Source: Bradyrhizobium sp. SSBR45G (GTDB lineage Bacteria > Pseudomonadota > Alphaproteobacteria > Rhizobiales > Xanthobacteraceae). Taken from it: a DNA stretch of 64,000 bases. Shown piece by piece: positions 47,320-55,844 of the stretch (position 1 is its first letter; the number at the start of each line of letters is the position of its first letter). The stretch lies in assembly GCF_030159255.1 (NCBI RefSeq), contig NZ_BSCT01000025.1, positions 62,001-126,000 of the forward strand, read 5' to 3'. The notes under the pieces are model-generated. The model was not told the DNA's origin. It searched no databases and saw only the letters and a list, made by a program, of their open reading frames with translations. A program made the translations under genes and the position numbers.

Positions 47320-47550
47320 ATGACCCAGTCCGTCACCCATAGTCACGCCCGTGCCCACGCCTACGCCCACGAGCACAGCCATTCGCATGGGCATAGCCAC
47401 GGCCATGCCCACAGCCATGGCCCCGCCGCGCCGCATCCGGCGCAGCCGGCGCCGTGGTCGATCCTGCGGATGCCGGTGACCACTCGGCTCGGCGCTGCGC
47501 TGGTGGCGAGCGCTGGGTTGTGGGTGATCGTCTGGCTGGCGATGCGGTGA
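47320..47550 (+). CDS. Histidine-rich single-pass membrane peptide heading the zinc operon
   Basis: The 76-residue product carries 13 histidines between residues 7 and 39, mostly in H-x-H alternation (HSHSHGHSHGHAHSHG). A Pro-rich hinge (about 35-45) and one C-terminal membrane helix (about 57-75, LGAALVASAGLWVIVWLAM) follow. Arg50 and Arg56 before the helix suggest a cytoplasmic histidine tail, but topology is uncertain. It lies directly downstream of the Zur box and 8 bp before aztA (a GTG overlapping its stop is another possible aztA start). A zinc-buffering or zinc-delivery role beside the importer is the obvious inference. I do not recognise a named family. Confidence 0.75.
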   Translation: MTQSVTHSHARAHAYAHEHSHSHGHSHGHAHSHGPAAPHPAQPAPWSILRMPVTTRLGAALVASAGLWVIVWLAMR

Positions 47551-47558
47551 GGGCGGCG

Positions 47559-48307
<749 letters not shown>

Positions 48308-48311
<4 letters not shown>

Positions 48312-49180
48312 TGCTGCGCGAGGTCCTGATCGCGCCGTTCTCGGATTTCGAGTTCATGCGCCGCGCGCTGGCGGCCGTGATCGCGCTGTCGCTCGGCTCC
48401 GGCCCGATCGGCGTCTTCCTGATGCTCCGGCGCATGAGCCTGGTCGGCGATGCCATGGCGCATGCGATCCTGCCGGGGGCGGCGATCGGCTTCCTGCTGT
48501 CCGGGCTCAATCTGTTCGCGATGACCACCGGCGGCCTGATTGCCGGCTTCGCCGTGGCGCTGCTGTCGGGCCTCGTCTCGCGCTCGACCGGGCTCAAGGA
48601 AGATGCGTCGCTCGCGACCTTCTATCTCGCCTCGCTGGCGATCGGTGTCACCATCGTCTCGGTCAAGGGCACCAATGTCGACCTGCTGCACGTGCTGTTC
48701 GGCAACATCCTGGCGATGGATGACCCGACTTTGCTGATGGTCGCGAGCAACGCCACCATCACGCTCGTCGTGCTCGCGGTGATCTATCGCCCGCTGGTGG
48801 TCGAGAGCGTCGATCCCTTGTTCCTGCGCACCGTGAGCCGCGCCGGCGCACCGGCGCATCTGATCTTCCTCGGCCTGATCGTGGTCAATCTCGTCAACGG
48901 TTTCCAGGCGCTCGGCACCTTGCTCGCGGTCGGCCTGATGATCCTGCCCGCCGGCATCGCGCGGTTCTGGTCGCGCGACGTCACGCCGATGATCTGCATC
49001 GCCGTCGCCTCCGCGATCGTCTCCGGTTACGTCGGGCTGGTGCTGTCGTTCCAGACCCGCATTCCCTCCGGCCCCGCGATCATCCTGGTCGCGTCGCTGC
49101 TCTATCTCGCCTCGGTGCTGTTCGGACGCGTGGGCGGCGTGCTTCCGCAACTGTTCCCGGGACGCCATCTCGAAGCTTGA
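48308..49180 (+). CDS. aztB: Zinc ABC transporter permease (AztB-like)
   Basis: The 290-residue protein has eight or so membrane helices, with the metal-ABC permease signature FSDFEFMRRALAAVIALSLG followed by FLMLRRMSLVGDAMAHAILPG. It belongs to the ZnuB/MntB cluster, with an AztB-like start. It forms the inner-membrane channel with AztA and receives zinc from the binding protein encoded next. It overlaps aztA by 4 bp and ends just before aztC, which starts within 6 bp of its stop, so translation is tightly coupled. ATG 48311 is an equivalent start. Confidence 0.88.
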
Positions 49181-49185
49181 AGTCC

Positions 49186-50067
49186 ATGCCCATGAAACGC
49201 CTGTTGCCCGCCCTCAGCCTGCTAGTCGCTTTGTTGCCGAGCATTCCCGCCTCAGCCCAGACCCGGCTGACTGTCGTTACCAGCTTCTCGATCCTCGCCG
49301 ATTTCGCCCGCCAAATCGGCGGCGACAAGGTCAACGTCGCCTCGCTGGTCGGGGCGGACAGCGACGTGCATGTCTACACGCCGACGCCGCATGACGCGAA
49401 GGAGGTCGGCGCGGCGCGGCTGCTGATCGTCAACGGCCTCGGCCTCGAGGGCTGGCTGCCGCGCCTGCAGCAGGCCTCCGGCAGCAAGGCGCCGATCGTC
49501 ACGGCCACCCAGGGCATCACCCCGCGCAAGCGCGGCTCGGATGCCGATCCGCATGCCTGGCAGTCGGTGCCCAACGCGATGGTCTATGTGAAGAACATCC
49601 GCGATGCGCTGGTGGCGGCCGATTCCGCCGATGCGGACACCTTCAAGGCCAATGCCGAGCGCTATCTGGCCGAGCTCGCCGCGCTCGATCGCGAGGTGCG
49701 CGCCGAGATCGACAAGATCCCGGCCGAGCGGCGCAAGGTGATCTCGACCCACGACGCCTTCGGCTATTTCGCCGATACCTATGGGATCGCCTTCATCGCT
49801 CCCTTGGGCGTTTCCACCGAGACCGAGCCGTCCGCCCGCGACGTCGCCGAGATCATCGCCCAGGTCAGGAAAGCCCGGATTCCGGCCGTTTTCCTGGAGA
49901 ATTTCAACGACGACCGGCTGGTTGGCCGGATCGCGGCCGAGACCGGCGCCAAGATCGGCGGCACGCTGTATTCGGACGCCTTGAGCGCGGAAAACGGCCC
50001 GGTCCCCACTTACATTGCCATGGTCCGGCACAATATAAGGGCCCTGACGGGCGCGCTGGTCCGCTAG
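49186..50067 (+). CDS. aztC: Zinc ABC transporter substrate-binding protein (AztC-like)
   Basis: The 293-residue cluster A-I binding protein has a signal peptide (LLPALSLLVALLPSIPASAQ). Zinc-ligand candidates are the histidine in YTPTPHDAKE, the one in DPHAWQSVPN, the one in STHDAFGYF and the aspartate in YSDALSAE: the three-His, one-Asp set described for AztC. GVSTETEPSARDVAEI and ENFNDDRLVGRIA are family features. It lacks the long acidic/histidine loop of ZnuA, so metal loading may need a separate chaperone. It captures zinc in the periplasm for AztB. ATG 49192 is an alternative start. Confidence 0.88.
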   Translation: MPMKRLLPALSLLVALLPSIPASAQTRLTVVTSFSILADFARQIGGDKVNVASLVGADSDVHVYTPTPHDAKEVGAARLLIVNGLGLEGWLPRLQQASGSKAPIVTATQGITPRKRGSDADPHAWQSVPNAMVYVKNIRDALVAADSADADTFKANAERYLAELAALDREVRAEIDKIPAERRKVISTHDAFGYFADTYGIAFIAPLGVSTETEPSARDVAEIIAQVRKARIPAVFLENFNDDRLVGRIAAETGAKIGGTLYSDALSAENGPVPTYIAMVRHNIRALTGALVR

Positions 50068-50138
50068 GTCCAAAAGGCCTCGCGGAACGGCGCGCCATGA
50101 GCCATTTTTCGACGCGATCTGAGGTTTTCGGAGTGAGC

Positions 50139-51176
50139 ATGTCCGACGCGAGCAAGATTCCAGTGACGGTCCTGACCGGCTATCTCGGGGCCGGCAAGAC
50201 CACGCTTCTGAACCGCATCCTCTCGGAAGACCACGGCAAGAAATACGCCGTCATCGTCAATGAATTCGGCGAGATAGGCATCGACAACGACCTCATCGTC
50301 GGCGCCGACGAGGAAGTGTTCGAGATGAACAACGGCTGCATCTGCTGCACCGTGCGCGGCGATCTCGTGCGCATCATCTCCGGCCTGATGCGGCGCAAGG
50401 GCAAGTTCGACGCCATCATCGTCGAGACCACGGGGCTCGCCGATCCGGCGCCTGTCGCGCAGACCTTCTTCGTCGACGAGGACGTGCAGAAGAATGCGCG
50501 GCTCGATGCGGTGGTGACGGTGGCCGATGCGAAGTGGCTGTCCGACCGGCTCAAGGACGCGCCCGAGGCCAAGAACCAGATCGCCTTCGCCGACGTCATC
50601 GTGCTCAACAAGACCGATCTCGTCACCAAGCCGGAGCTCGCCGAGGTCGAGGCGCGCATCCGCGCGATCAATCCCTACGCCCGGCTGCACCGCACCGAGC
50701 GCTGCCAGATCGCGATCTCGGATGTGCTGGAGCGCGGCGCGTTCGATCTCGATCGCATTCTCGAAATCGAGCCGGAATTCCTCAACGCGGCAGACGACCA
50801 CGATCATCACCACCATGATCACGACCACGGCCATGATCACCACCATCATGATCACGGCCTGAAGCACTATCATGACGAGGAGATGCAGTCGATGTCGCTG
50901 CGCTCCGACAAGCCGCTCGATCCGGCGAAGTTCATGCCGTGGCTGCAGAACCTGGTGCAGACCGAGGGCGGCAAGATCCTGCGCTCGAAGGGCATCCTGG
51001 CGTTCCAGGACGATGACGACCGGTACGTCTTCCAGGGCGTGCACATGATGCTGGAAGGCGATCATCAGCGGAAGTGGAAGCCCGACGAGGCGCGGCAAAG
51101 CCGCGTCGTCTTCATCGGCCGCGAGCTGCCGGAAGACGCCATCCGCGAAGGTTTCGAACGCTGCATCGTGACCTGA
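50139..51176 (+). CDS. COG0523 GTPase (CobW/P47K family) with histidine-rich loop
   Basis: The 345-residue G3E GTPase has Walker A GYLGAGKTT (about 14-22), the metal motif GCICC (66-70), ETTGLADPAP (Walker B/switch region) and NKTD for guanine. An insertion around residues 212-240 is almost pure His/Asp (HDHHHHDHDHGHDHHHHDHG), then the CobW C-terminal domain. Such proteins insert or allocate metals during zinc shortage. It follows aztC by 71 bp and is coupled to the WD40 gene, whose ATG overlaps its TGA. I chose ATG 50139, with GGAGTGAG upstream; ATG 50097 is possible. Confidence 0.9.
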   Translation: MSDASKIPVTVLTGYLGAGKTTLLNRILSEDHGKKYAVIVNEFGEIGIDNDLIVGADEEVFEMNNGCICCTVRGDLVRIISGLMRRKGKFDAIIVETTGLADPAPVAQTFFVDEDVQKNARLDAVVTVADAKWLSDRLKDAPEAKNQIAFADVIVLNKTDLVTKPELAEVEARIRAINPYARLHRTERCQIAISDVLERGAFDLDRILEIEPEFLNAADDHDHHHHDHDHGHDHHHHDHGLKHYHDEEMQSMSLRSDKPLDPAKFMPWLQNLVQTEGGKILRSKGILAFQDDDDRYVFQGVHMMLEGDHQRKWKPDEARQSRVVFIGRELPEDAIREGFERCIVT

Positions 51177-52195
51177 TGACGTCGTTTGACCAAAGCGGCG
51201 AGGCCGCATCCATCGTCTCTGTCACCGACAAGGTGAAGCCCGTGTCGCTCGGCATGGCGGTCACCGCCGTGCACTATCTCGGCGATCGCGCCGCCTTCGT
51301 CGGCACGGAAGAGAGCGTAGCCGTGGTCGACACGGAGGGCGAGACCAGCAAGGTCGAGGTGTCAGGCGGCGGCATCCTGTCGGCGGTGTCGGACGGATCG
51401 CGCATCCTGTTCGGCGGCGATGACGGCAAGGTCTCGGCGCTCGACAAGGCCGGCAGCGTGAGCGTTCTCGCCACCGATCCGAAGCGGCGCTGGATCGACA
51501 ATGTCGCTGTCCATCCCGACGGCGCGATCGCCTGGTCGGTCGGCAAGACCGCGTTCGTGCGTCAGCCGAAGGGCGAGGAGAAGTCGCTCGAAGTGCCCTC
51601 GACCGCAGGCGGCCTTGCGTTCGCGCCGAAGGGCCTGCGACTCGCGATCGCACACTACAACGGCGCGACCTTGTGGTTTCCGAACATGGCGGGCGAGCCC
51701 GAATTCCTCGGCTGGGCCGGCTCGCATCACGCCGTCACCTTCAGCCCCGACAACAAATTCCTGGTCACCGCGATGCATGAGCCGGCGCTGCACGGCTGGC
51801 GCCTTGCGGACTCCAGGCACATGCGCATGACCGGCTATCCGTCGCGGGTGAGGTCGATGTCCTGGGGCAGCGGCGGACGTTTTCTCGCGACCTCCGGTGC
51901 CGACATGGTCATCCTCTGGCCGTTCGTCGGCAAGGACGGGCCGATGGGCAAGGAGCCGGCGATGCTGGCGCCGATGAAGGCCAAGGTCACCGCGGTCGCC
52001 TGCCATCCCAAGCAGGACATCCTGGCCTGCGGCTACGAGGATGGCACCGTGCTGATGGTGCGCATGCAGGACGGCGCCGAGATCCTGGTGCGTCGGAACG
52101 AGACCCCGCCGATCACGGCGATCGGCTGGAACGCCGCGGGAACCTGGCTCGCTTTTTCGGATGAAAGCGGTGAGGCCGGCCTGCTGCGGCTCTGA
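51176..52195 (+). CDS. WD40-type beta-propeller protein coupled to the COG0523 GTPase
   Basis: The 339-residue protein is built of about seven WD40-like blades: VTAVHYLGDRAAFVGTEES, ILSAVSDGSRILFGGDDG, IDNVAVHPDGAIAWSVG, HHAVTFSPDNKFLVTAMHEP, VRSMSWGSGGRFLATSGADM, VTAVACHPKQDILACGYEDG and ITAIGWNAAGTWLAFSDESG. No signal peptide is seen, so it should be cytosolic, unlike the periplasmic zinc chaperone AztD that follows aztABC in Paracoccus. Its start overlaps the GTPase stop (TGATG), a sign of coupled translation and perhaps a physical complex. A zinc-delivery or scaffold role is inferred. Confidence 0.85.
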   Translation: MTSFDQSGEAASIVSVTDKVKPVSLGMAVTAVHYLGDRAAFVGTEESVAVVDTEGETSKVEVSGGGILSAVSDGSRILFGGDDGKVSALDKAGSVSVLATDPKRRWIDNVAVHPDGAIAWSVGKTAFVRQPKGEEKSLEVPSTAGGLAFAPKGLRLAIAHYNGATLWFPNMAGEPEFLGWAGSHHAVTFSPDNKFLVTAMHEPALHGWRLADSRHMRMTGYPSRVRSMSWGSGGRFLATSGADMVILWPFVGKDGPMGKEPAMLAPMKAKVTAVACHPKQDILACGYEDGTVLMVRMQDGAEILVRRNETPPITAIGWNAAGTWLAFSDESGEAGLLRL

Positions 52196-52279
52196 TGGGG
52201 CATTGGGGCGCAGGCCCCGATGGAACCTCGCAGGCGCGTGACCGTTGTTCCGCACATCATTGGATGCGGATGACAAGCC

Positions 52280-52600
52280 ATGGCCTCGATCAACAGCAAA
52301 CAGACTTTGCGCCGGGACATGCTGCTTGCAGCGGGCCTGTTCGTCCTTGGCGTGATCGTGGCCGTCGTTTCGCTGACCGAGATCAAGGCCAATCATCTCG
52401 ACCAGATGGCGCAGGCTGTGCCATCAGCCTCGCCCGAGCCGTCACCGACGCCGGCCGAATCCAAGCCGGGCGGCACCCGCCCGACCACGCCGGCCCCCGA
52501 GCCCGCGCGCCCTGACGTGGAAGCGCAAAAGGAAGGCGCCAAGCCAGCCCTGCCGCCGGCGCCCGCCGAAAAGATCGCGCCGACAATGGAACGGAAGTAG
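52280..52600 (+). CDS. Small membrane-anchored Pro-rich protein
   Basis: The 106-residue product has one N-terminal helix (about 14-35, MLLAAGLFVLGVIVAVVSL) and a tail very rich in Pro, Ala, Glu and Lys (PSPTPAESKPGGTRPTTPAP), likely extended in the periplasm. It lies 84 bp after the WD40 gene on the same strand and could be the last gene of the zinc operon or a separate unit. There is no known family. The sequence is low in complexity, so function cannot be guessed. Confidence 0.55.
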   Translation: MASINSKQTLRRDMLLAAGLFVLGVIVAVVSLTEIKANHLDQMAQAVPSASPEPSPTPAESKPGGTRPTTPAPEPARPDVEAQKEGAKPALPPAPAEKIAPTMERK

Positions 52601-52634
52601 TTGGATTTGCCCGGACGCCGCCACAAATTCCGCT

Positions 52635-52813
52635 GTCGTCCCGGCGAACGCCGGGACCCATAGCCACCGGCCGTCATGAGGCAGGCCGCTGACAGTTCCG
52701 TGCCCTCGATAGTATCCGCGGTATGGGTCCCTGCGTTCGCAGGGACGACAGCGGAGTGTTTGGCAAACGTGTGCCCCGCTACAGGTGTCGTCCCTGCGAA
52801 CGCAGGGACCCAT
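52635..52813. repeat. Three short palindromic repeats (GTCGTCCC...GGGACCCA)
   Basis: Units GTCGTCCCGGCGAACGCCGG at 52635, its reverse (TGGGTCCCTGCGTTCGCAGG) at 52723 and a third at 52787 have arms of 8-11 bp ending in GGGACCCATA or its complement. A fourth copy is at 62465-62495. They fill most of the gap between the convergent 52280 and hss genes. Confidence 0.75.
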
Positions 52814-52943
52814 AACCACAGGGGTGCAATGTGAGGCAGGCTCGTAGCTCCACCTCGCGCCCCACACACGCCACGGCGTATGGTCCCGGGTCAGCGCCAC
52901 GACGGCGTTGCCGTCGCGGCTTGCCCGGGACGACGGCCGGGGT

Positions 52944-54368
52944 TTACCGCACCAGGATATTCCGGAACTGCCACGGATCTGACGTGTCGATGTCCTCCGG
53001 GAACAGGCCCGGGCGATCGTTCAGCGGCGTCCAGTCGGTGTAGTAGCCCTTCACTGGCCCGAGATACGGCGTCTGGATCTCGAGGCAGCGGCGGAAGTCG
53101 AGCTCGTCGGCTTCGACGATGCCGGCGGTCGGGTTTTCCAGCGCCCACACCATGCCGGCGAGCACCGCTGAGGACACCTGCAGGCCGGTCGCGTTCTGAT
53201 AGGGCGCGATGCGGCGGGTCTCCTCGATCGACAGCTGCGAGCCGTACCAATAGGCGTTCTTGCCATGGCCGTAGAGCAGCACGCCGAGCTCGTCGATGCC
53301 GTCGACGATCTCGTTCTCGTCGAGGATGTGCCACTTCTCCTGCATCTTGCCGGTGGCGCCGAAGATCTCGTGCAGCGACAGCACCGCGTCATTGGCCGGG
53401 TGATAGGCGTAGTGGCAGGTCGGCCGGTACACCACCTTGTCGCCGTCGCGCACCGTGAAGTAGTCGGCGATCGAGATCGACTCGTTGTGGGTCACCAGGA
53501 AGCCGTATTGCGCGCCCGGCGTCGGGCACCAGGAGCGCACACGGGTGTTGGCGCCCGGCTGCAGCAGATAGATCGCGGCACCGCAGCCTTCGGTGTGGCA
53601 GCGGCCGTTGTCCGGCATCCACGTCTCATGCGTGCCCCAGCCGAGCTCGGCCGGCTGCATGCCCTCGGAGACAAAACCCTCGACCGACCAGGTGTTGACG
53701 AAGACGTCCATCGGCTTGGGGTTCTTGGAGCGCTGGGTGTCGCGCTCGGCGATGTGCACGCCCTTGACGCCGAGCTTCTGCATCAGCTGCGCCCAGCCTT
53801 CGCGGCTCTTCGGTTCGACGATCTCGGTCTTGGTGTCCCGGGCGATGTCGAGCAGCGCCTGCTTGACGAACCACGACACCATGCCGGGATTGGCGCCGCA
53901 GGTGGAGACGGCGGTGGTGCCGCCCGGGCTCTTGCGGCGCGCGGCGAGCAGCGTCTCGCGCAGCGCGTAGTTGGAGCGCTGCTCGACTCCCATGCTCTTG
54001 TCGAAATAGAAGCCGGCCCACGGCTCGACCACGGTGTCGATGTAGAGCGCGCCGATCTCGCGGCACAGCGTCATGAGATCGACCGAGGAGGTGTCGACCG
54101 AGAGGTTGACGCAGAAGCCCTGGCCGCCGCCGGCGGTGAGCAGCGGCACCAGCAGCTCGCGGTAATTGTCGCGGGTCACGCCCTGCTGGATGAAGCGCAC
54201 GCCGTGCTTCTTGGCCAGCGCGCCGTCGTCATGCGGATCGATGATGACGAAGCGGTCCTTGTCGTAGTCGAAATGGCGTTCGATCAGGGGCAGGGTGCCC
54301 TTGCCGATCGAGCCGAAGCCGATCATCACGATGGGGCCGGAAATCTTGGCGTGGATCTGCGAGCTCAT
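52944..54368 (-). CDS. hss: Homospermidine synthase
   Basis: The 474-residue NAD-dependent enzyme has the Rossmann motif MIGFGSIGKGTLPLIERHF near residues 16-34. Conserved segments of the bacterial HSS family are TVVEPWAGFYFDKSMG, STCGANPGMVSWFVKQAL, ELGWGTHETWMP and HYAYHPANDAVLSLHE. It joins two putrescine molecules (or putrescine and spermidine) to make sym-homospermidine, the main polyamine of many rhizobia. The ornithine decarboxylase encoded 1.5 kb upstream on the same strand would supply putrescine. RidA, 68 bp upstream, may be co-transcribed. Confidence 0.95.
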   Translation of the reverse strand: MSSQIHAKISGPIVMIGFGSIGKGTLPLIERHFDYDKDRFVIIDPHDDGALAKKHGVRFIQQGVTRDNYRELLVPLLTAGGGQGFCVNLSVDTSSVDLMTLCREIGALYIDTVVEPWAGFYFDKSMGVEQRSNYALRETLLAARRKSPGGTTAVSTCGANPGMVSWFVKQALLDIARDTKTEIVEPKSREGWAQLMQKLGVKGVHIAERDTQRSKNPKPMDVFVNTWSVEGFVSEGMQPAELGWGTHETWMPDNGRCHTEGCGAAIYLLQPGANTRVRSWCPTPGAQYGFLVTHNESISIADYFTVRDGDKVVYRPTCHYAYHPANDAVLSLHEIFGATGKMQEKWHILDENEIVDGIDELGVLLYGHGKNAYWYGSQLSIEETRRIAPYQNATGLQVSSAVLAGMVWALENPTAGIVEADELDFRRCLEIQTPYLGPVKGYYTDWTPLNDRPGLFPEDIDTSDPWQFRNILVR

Positions 54369-54436
54369 GAGGGGACGGTCTCCGGACAGGTGCTTTCGCG
54401 TTCGTTGAATGAATGGCTCAGGCGCCGCATCGCTCG

Positions 54437-54826
54437 TTAAGAGCTGCGCCGCTTGGCGGTGACTTCGATCTCGACCTTCATCTCGGGCTTCAGCAGCGCC
54501 GCGACGACCACCATGGTGGCGGCGGGCCGGATATCGCCGAGCACCTCGCCGCAGACGGCGAGATGGGCGTCCGCATCCGTGACGTCGGTCAGGTAGTAGG
54601 TCGCACGGACGATGTCGGCCATCTCGAAGCCGCCCTCCTGCAGGGCGGCGGCGATGGTCTTGAAGCAGTTGCGTGACTGGCTCGTGACATCGGCCGGCAT
54701 CGTCATCGTGCTGTAGTCATAGCCGGTGGTGCCGGCGACGAAGGCGAAGTCGCCGTCGATCACGGCCCGGCTGTAGCCGAAGCTCTTTTCGAACGGTGAT
54801 CCGGTAGAGATCAAACGGCGGGACAT
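54437..54826 (-). CDS. RidA/YjgF-family protein
   Basis: The product has 129 residues from ATG 54826 (GAGG upstream), rejecting a longer frame to 54877. Family features are SRAVIDGDFAFVAGTTGYD, SQSRNCFKTIAAALQEGG, RATYYLTDVTDADAH and a C-terminal ATMVVVAALLKPEMKVEIEV. The usual RidA arginine (…RxxV) seen in imine-deaminase members is replaced here by ATMVVV, so it belongs to another Rid subgroup and enamine/imine hydrolysis is not assured. It lies between the GNAT and hss genes; polyamine or amino-acid by-product clearance is a plausible role. Confidence 0.85.
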   Translation of the reverse strand: MSRRLISTGSPFEKSFGYSRAVIDGDFAFVAGTTGYDYSTMTMPADVTSQSRNCFKTIAAALQEGGFEMADIVRATYYLTDVTDADAHLAVCGEVLGDIRPAATMVVVAALLKPEMKVEIEVTAKRRSS

Positions 54827-54924
54827 CGCGCACCTCGTCGTCGGGGATTTTCGGGGGTTAAAGAGCTTTTGCTGCACCTGCGCAACCCCTGGCGGGGCAG
54901 GTCCGGCGCCGGTTGCCCGAATGC

Positions 54925-55083
54925 CTAACGCAGCCGGGTGACGTCGGGTCCCGCCGGCGGCGCGCTGCTCCAGCGCCGGATCACGATGTCGCGGACGATC
55001 ATGAGGCCGAGCAGGATCAGGAGGAGCGTCGGCAGCAGCGTCCGCCGCTGCGGCGTCGATCCCGCCGCCCCTACGCCGCGCAT
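54925..55083 (-). CDS. Very small single-pass membrane protein
   Basis: The 52-codon frame starts at ATG 55083, inside the last 13 bp of the upstream GNAT gene. It has one clear helix (about 16-33, LLPTLLLILLGLMIVRDIVI) flanked by Arg residues and a short Pro-rich tail. The overlap with the GNAT stop suggests translational coupling, which is the main reason to believe it is real. There is no family match I know. Confidence 0.5.
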   Translation of the reverse strand: MRGVGAAGSTPQRRTLLPTLLLILLGLMIVRDIVIRRWSSAPPAGPDVTRLR

Positions 55084-55664
55084 GAGACCGGCCGCTCCTT
55101 GCGGCCGCGGCGGGGCTTGCGCTCGGCGGCGCCGGTGGCCTCGATCAGACCCGAGGCGCCGTCCAGCGCGCCCGCGACCAGCTCGAGCCCGAGCAGGCGG
55201 GCGCGCTCGAACGGGCCGGGCAGCTCCAGCTCGGCCGTCTTCTCCACGGAGAAGCCGAAGCGGGCATAATAGGGCGCATCGCCGAGCAGGATCACCGCGC
55301 CATGGCCGCGCGACGCCGCGATCATCAGCGCGGCGTTCATCAACGCCGCACCGACGCCGAGGCTGCGGGCTTCCGCGGCGACCGCCAGCGGCCCGAGCAT
55401 CAGGGCGTCGCGTCCGCCGGCGCTGACGTGCCACAACCGCAGCGTTCCCACCAGCGCGCCGCCGCGCATCGCCGACAGGGCCAGGCCCGCGGCGGGCGCG
55501 CGTCCGTCGCGCAGGCGCTGGCAGGTGCGCTCATGGCGATTGTCGCCAAAGCAGGCATCCAGCAGCGTCTCGCGCGCCGCGACGTCGGAGGCTCGTTCGC
55601 TGCGGATCGCGAACGGAGCGGCAGTCCGAACAGGCGCAGTCGTCTGGGAGCGGAAAGCGGTCAT
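55071..55664 (-). CDS. GNAT-family N-acetyltransferase (YhbS-like)
   Basis: The 197-residue protein has the acetyl-CoA loop LAVAAEARSLGVGAALMNAAL (described in part) with the R/QxxGxG-type pattern, ALMLGPLAV before it and AVILLGDAPYYARFGFSVEK after it, the YhbS/COG3153 layout. The substrate is unknown. The C-terminal 30 residues are basic (ERKPRRGRKERP). It lies between ornithine decarboxylase and hss/ridA, so a link to polyamine acetylation is possible but not supported by specific residues. Confidence 0.83.
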   Translation of the reverse strand: MTAFRSQTTAPVRTAAPFAIRSERASDVAARETLLDACFGDNRHERTCQRLRDGRAPAAGLALSAMRGGALVGTLRLWHVSAGGRDALMLGPLAVAAEARSLGVGAALMNAALMIAASRGHGAVILLGDAPYYARFGFSVEKTAELELPGPFERARLLGLELVAGALDGASGLIEATGAAERKPRRGRKERPVSCAA

Positions 55665-55749
55665 GGCACGTCAGTCCCCCGGCCTGCGCCGCGAGCTTTC
55701 GCCCGCGCGCAACCACGTGATGTCAGGTTGAAGGTGACGGTGGATCGCT

Positions 55750-55788
55750 CCCTCCCCCGCTTGCGGGGGAGGGTCGGGGTGGGGGAAC
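55750..55788. repeat. GC hairpin and G-rich run between GNAT and odc
   Basis: Arms CCCTCCCCCGC / GCGGGGGAGGG (55750-55773) with a two-base turn are followed by GGTCGGGGTGGGGG. It resembles the CCCTCTCC hairpins at 24821-24979. It may double as the odc terminator, 72 bp past that gene's stop, though no T-run is present. Confidence 0.6.
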
Positions 55789-55844
55789 GCCCCACCCGAA
55801 GCTCGCATCGGCTCACCCACGAATGGGTGGCGAAGGAAGCCTGC

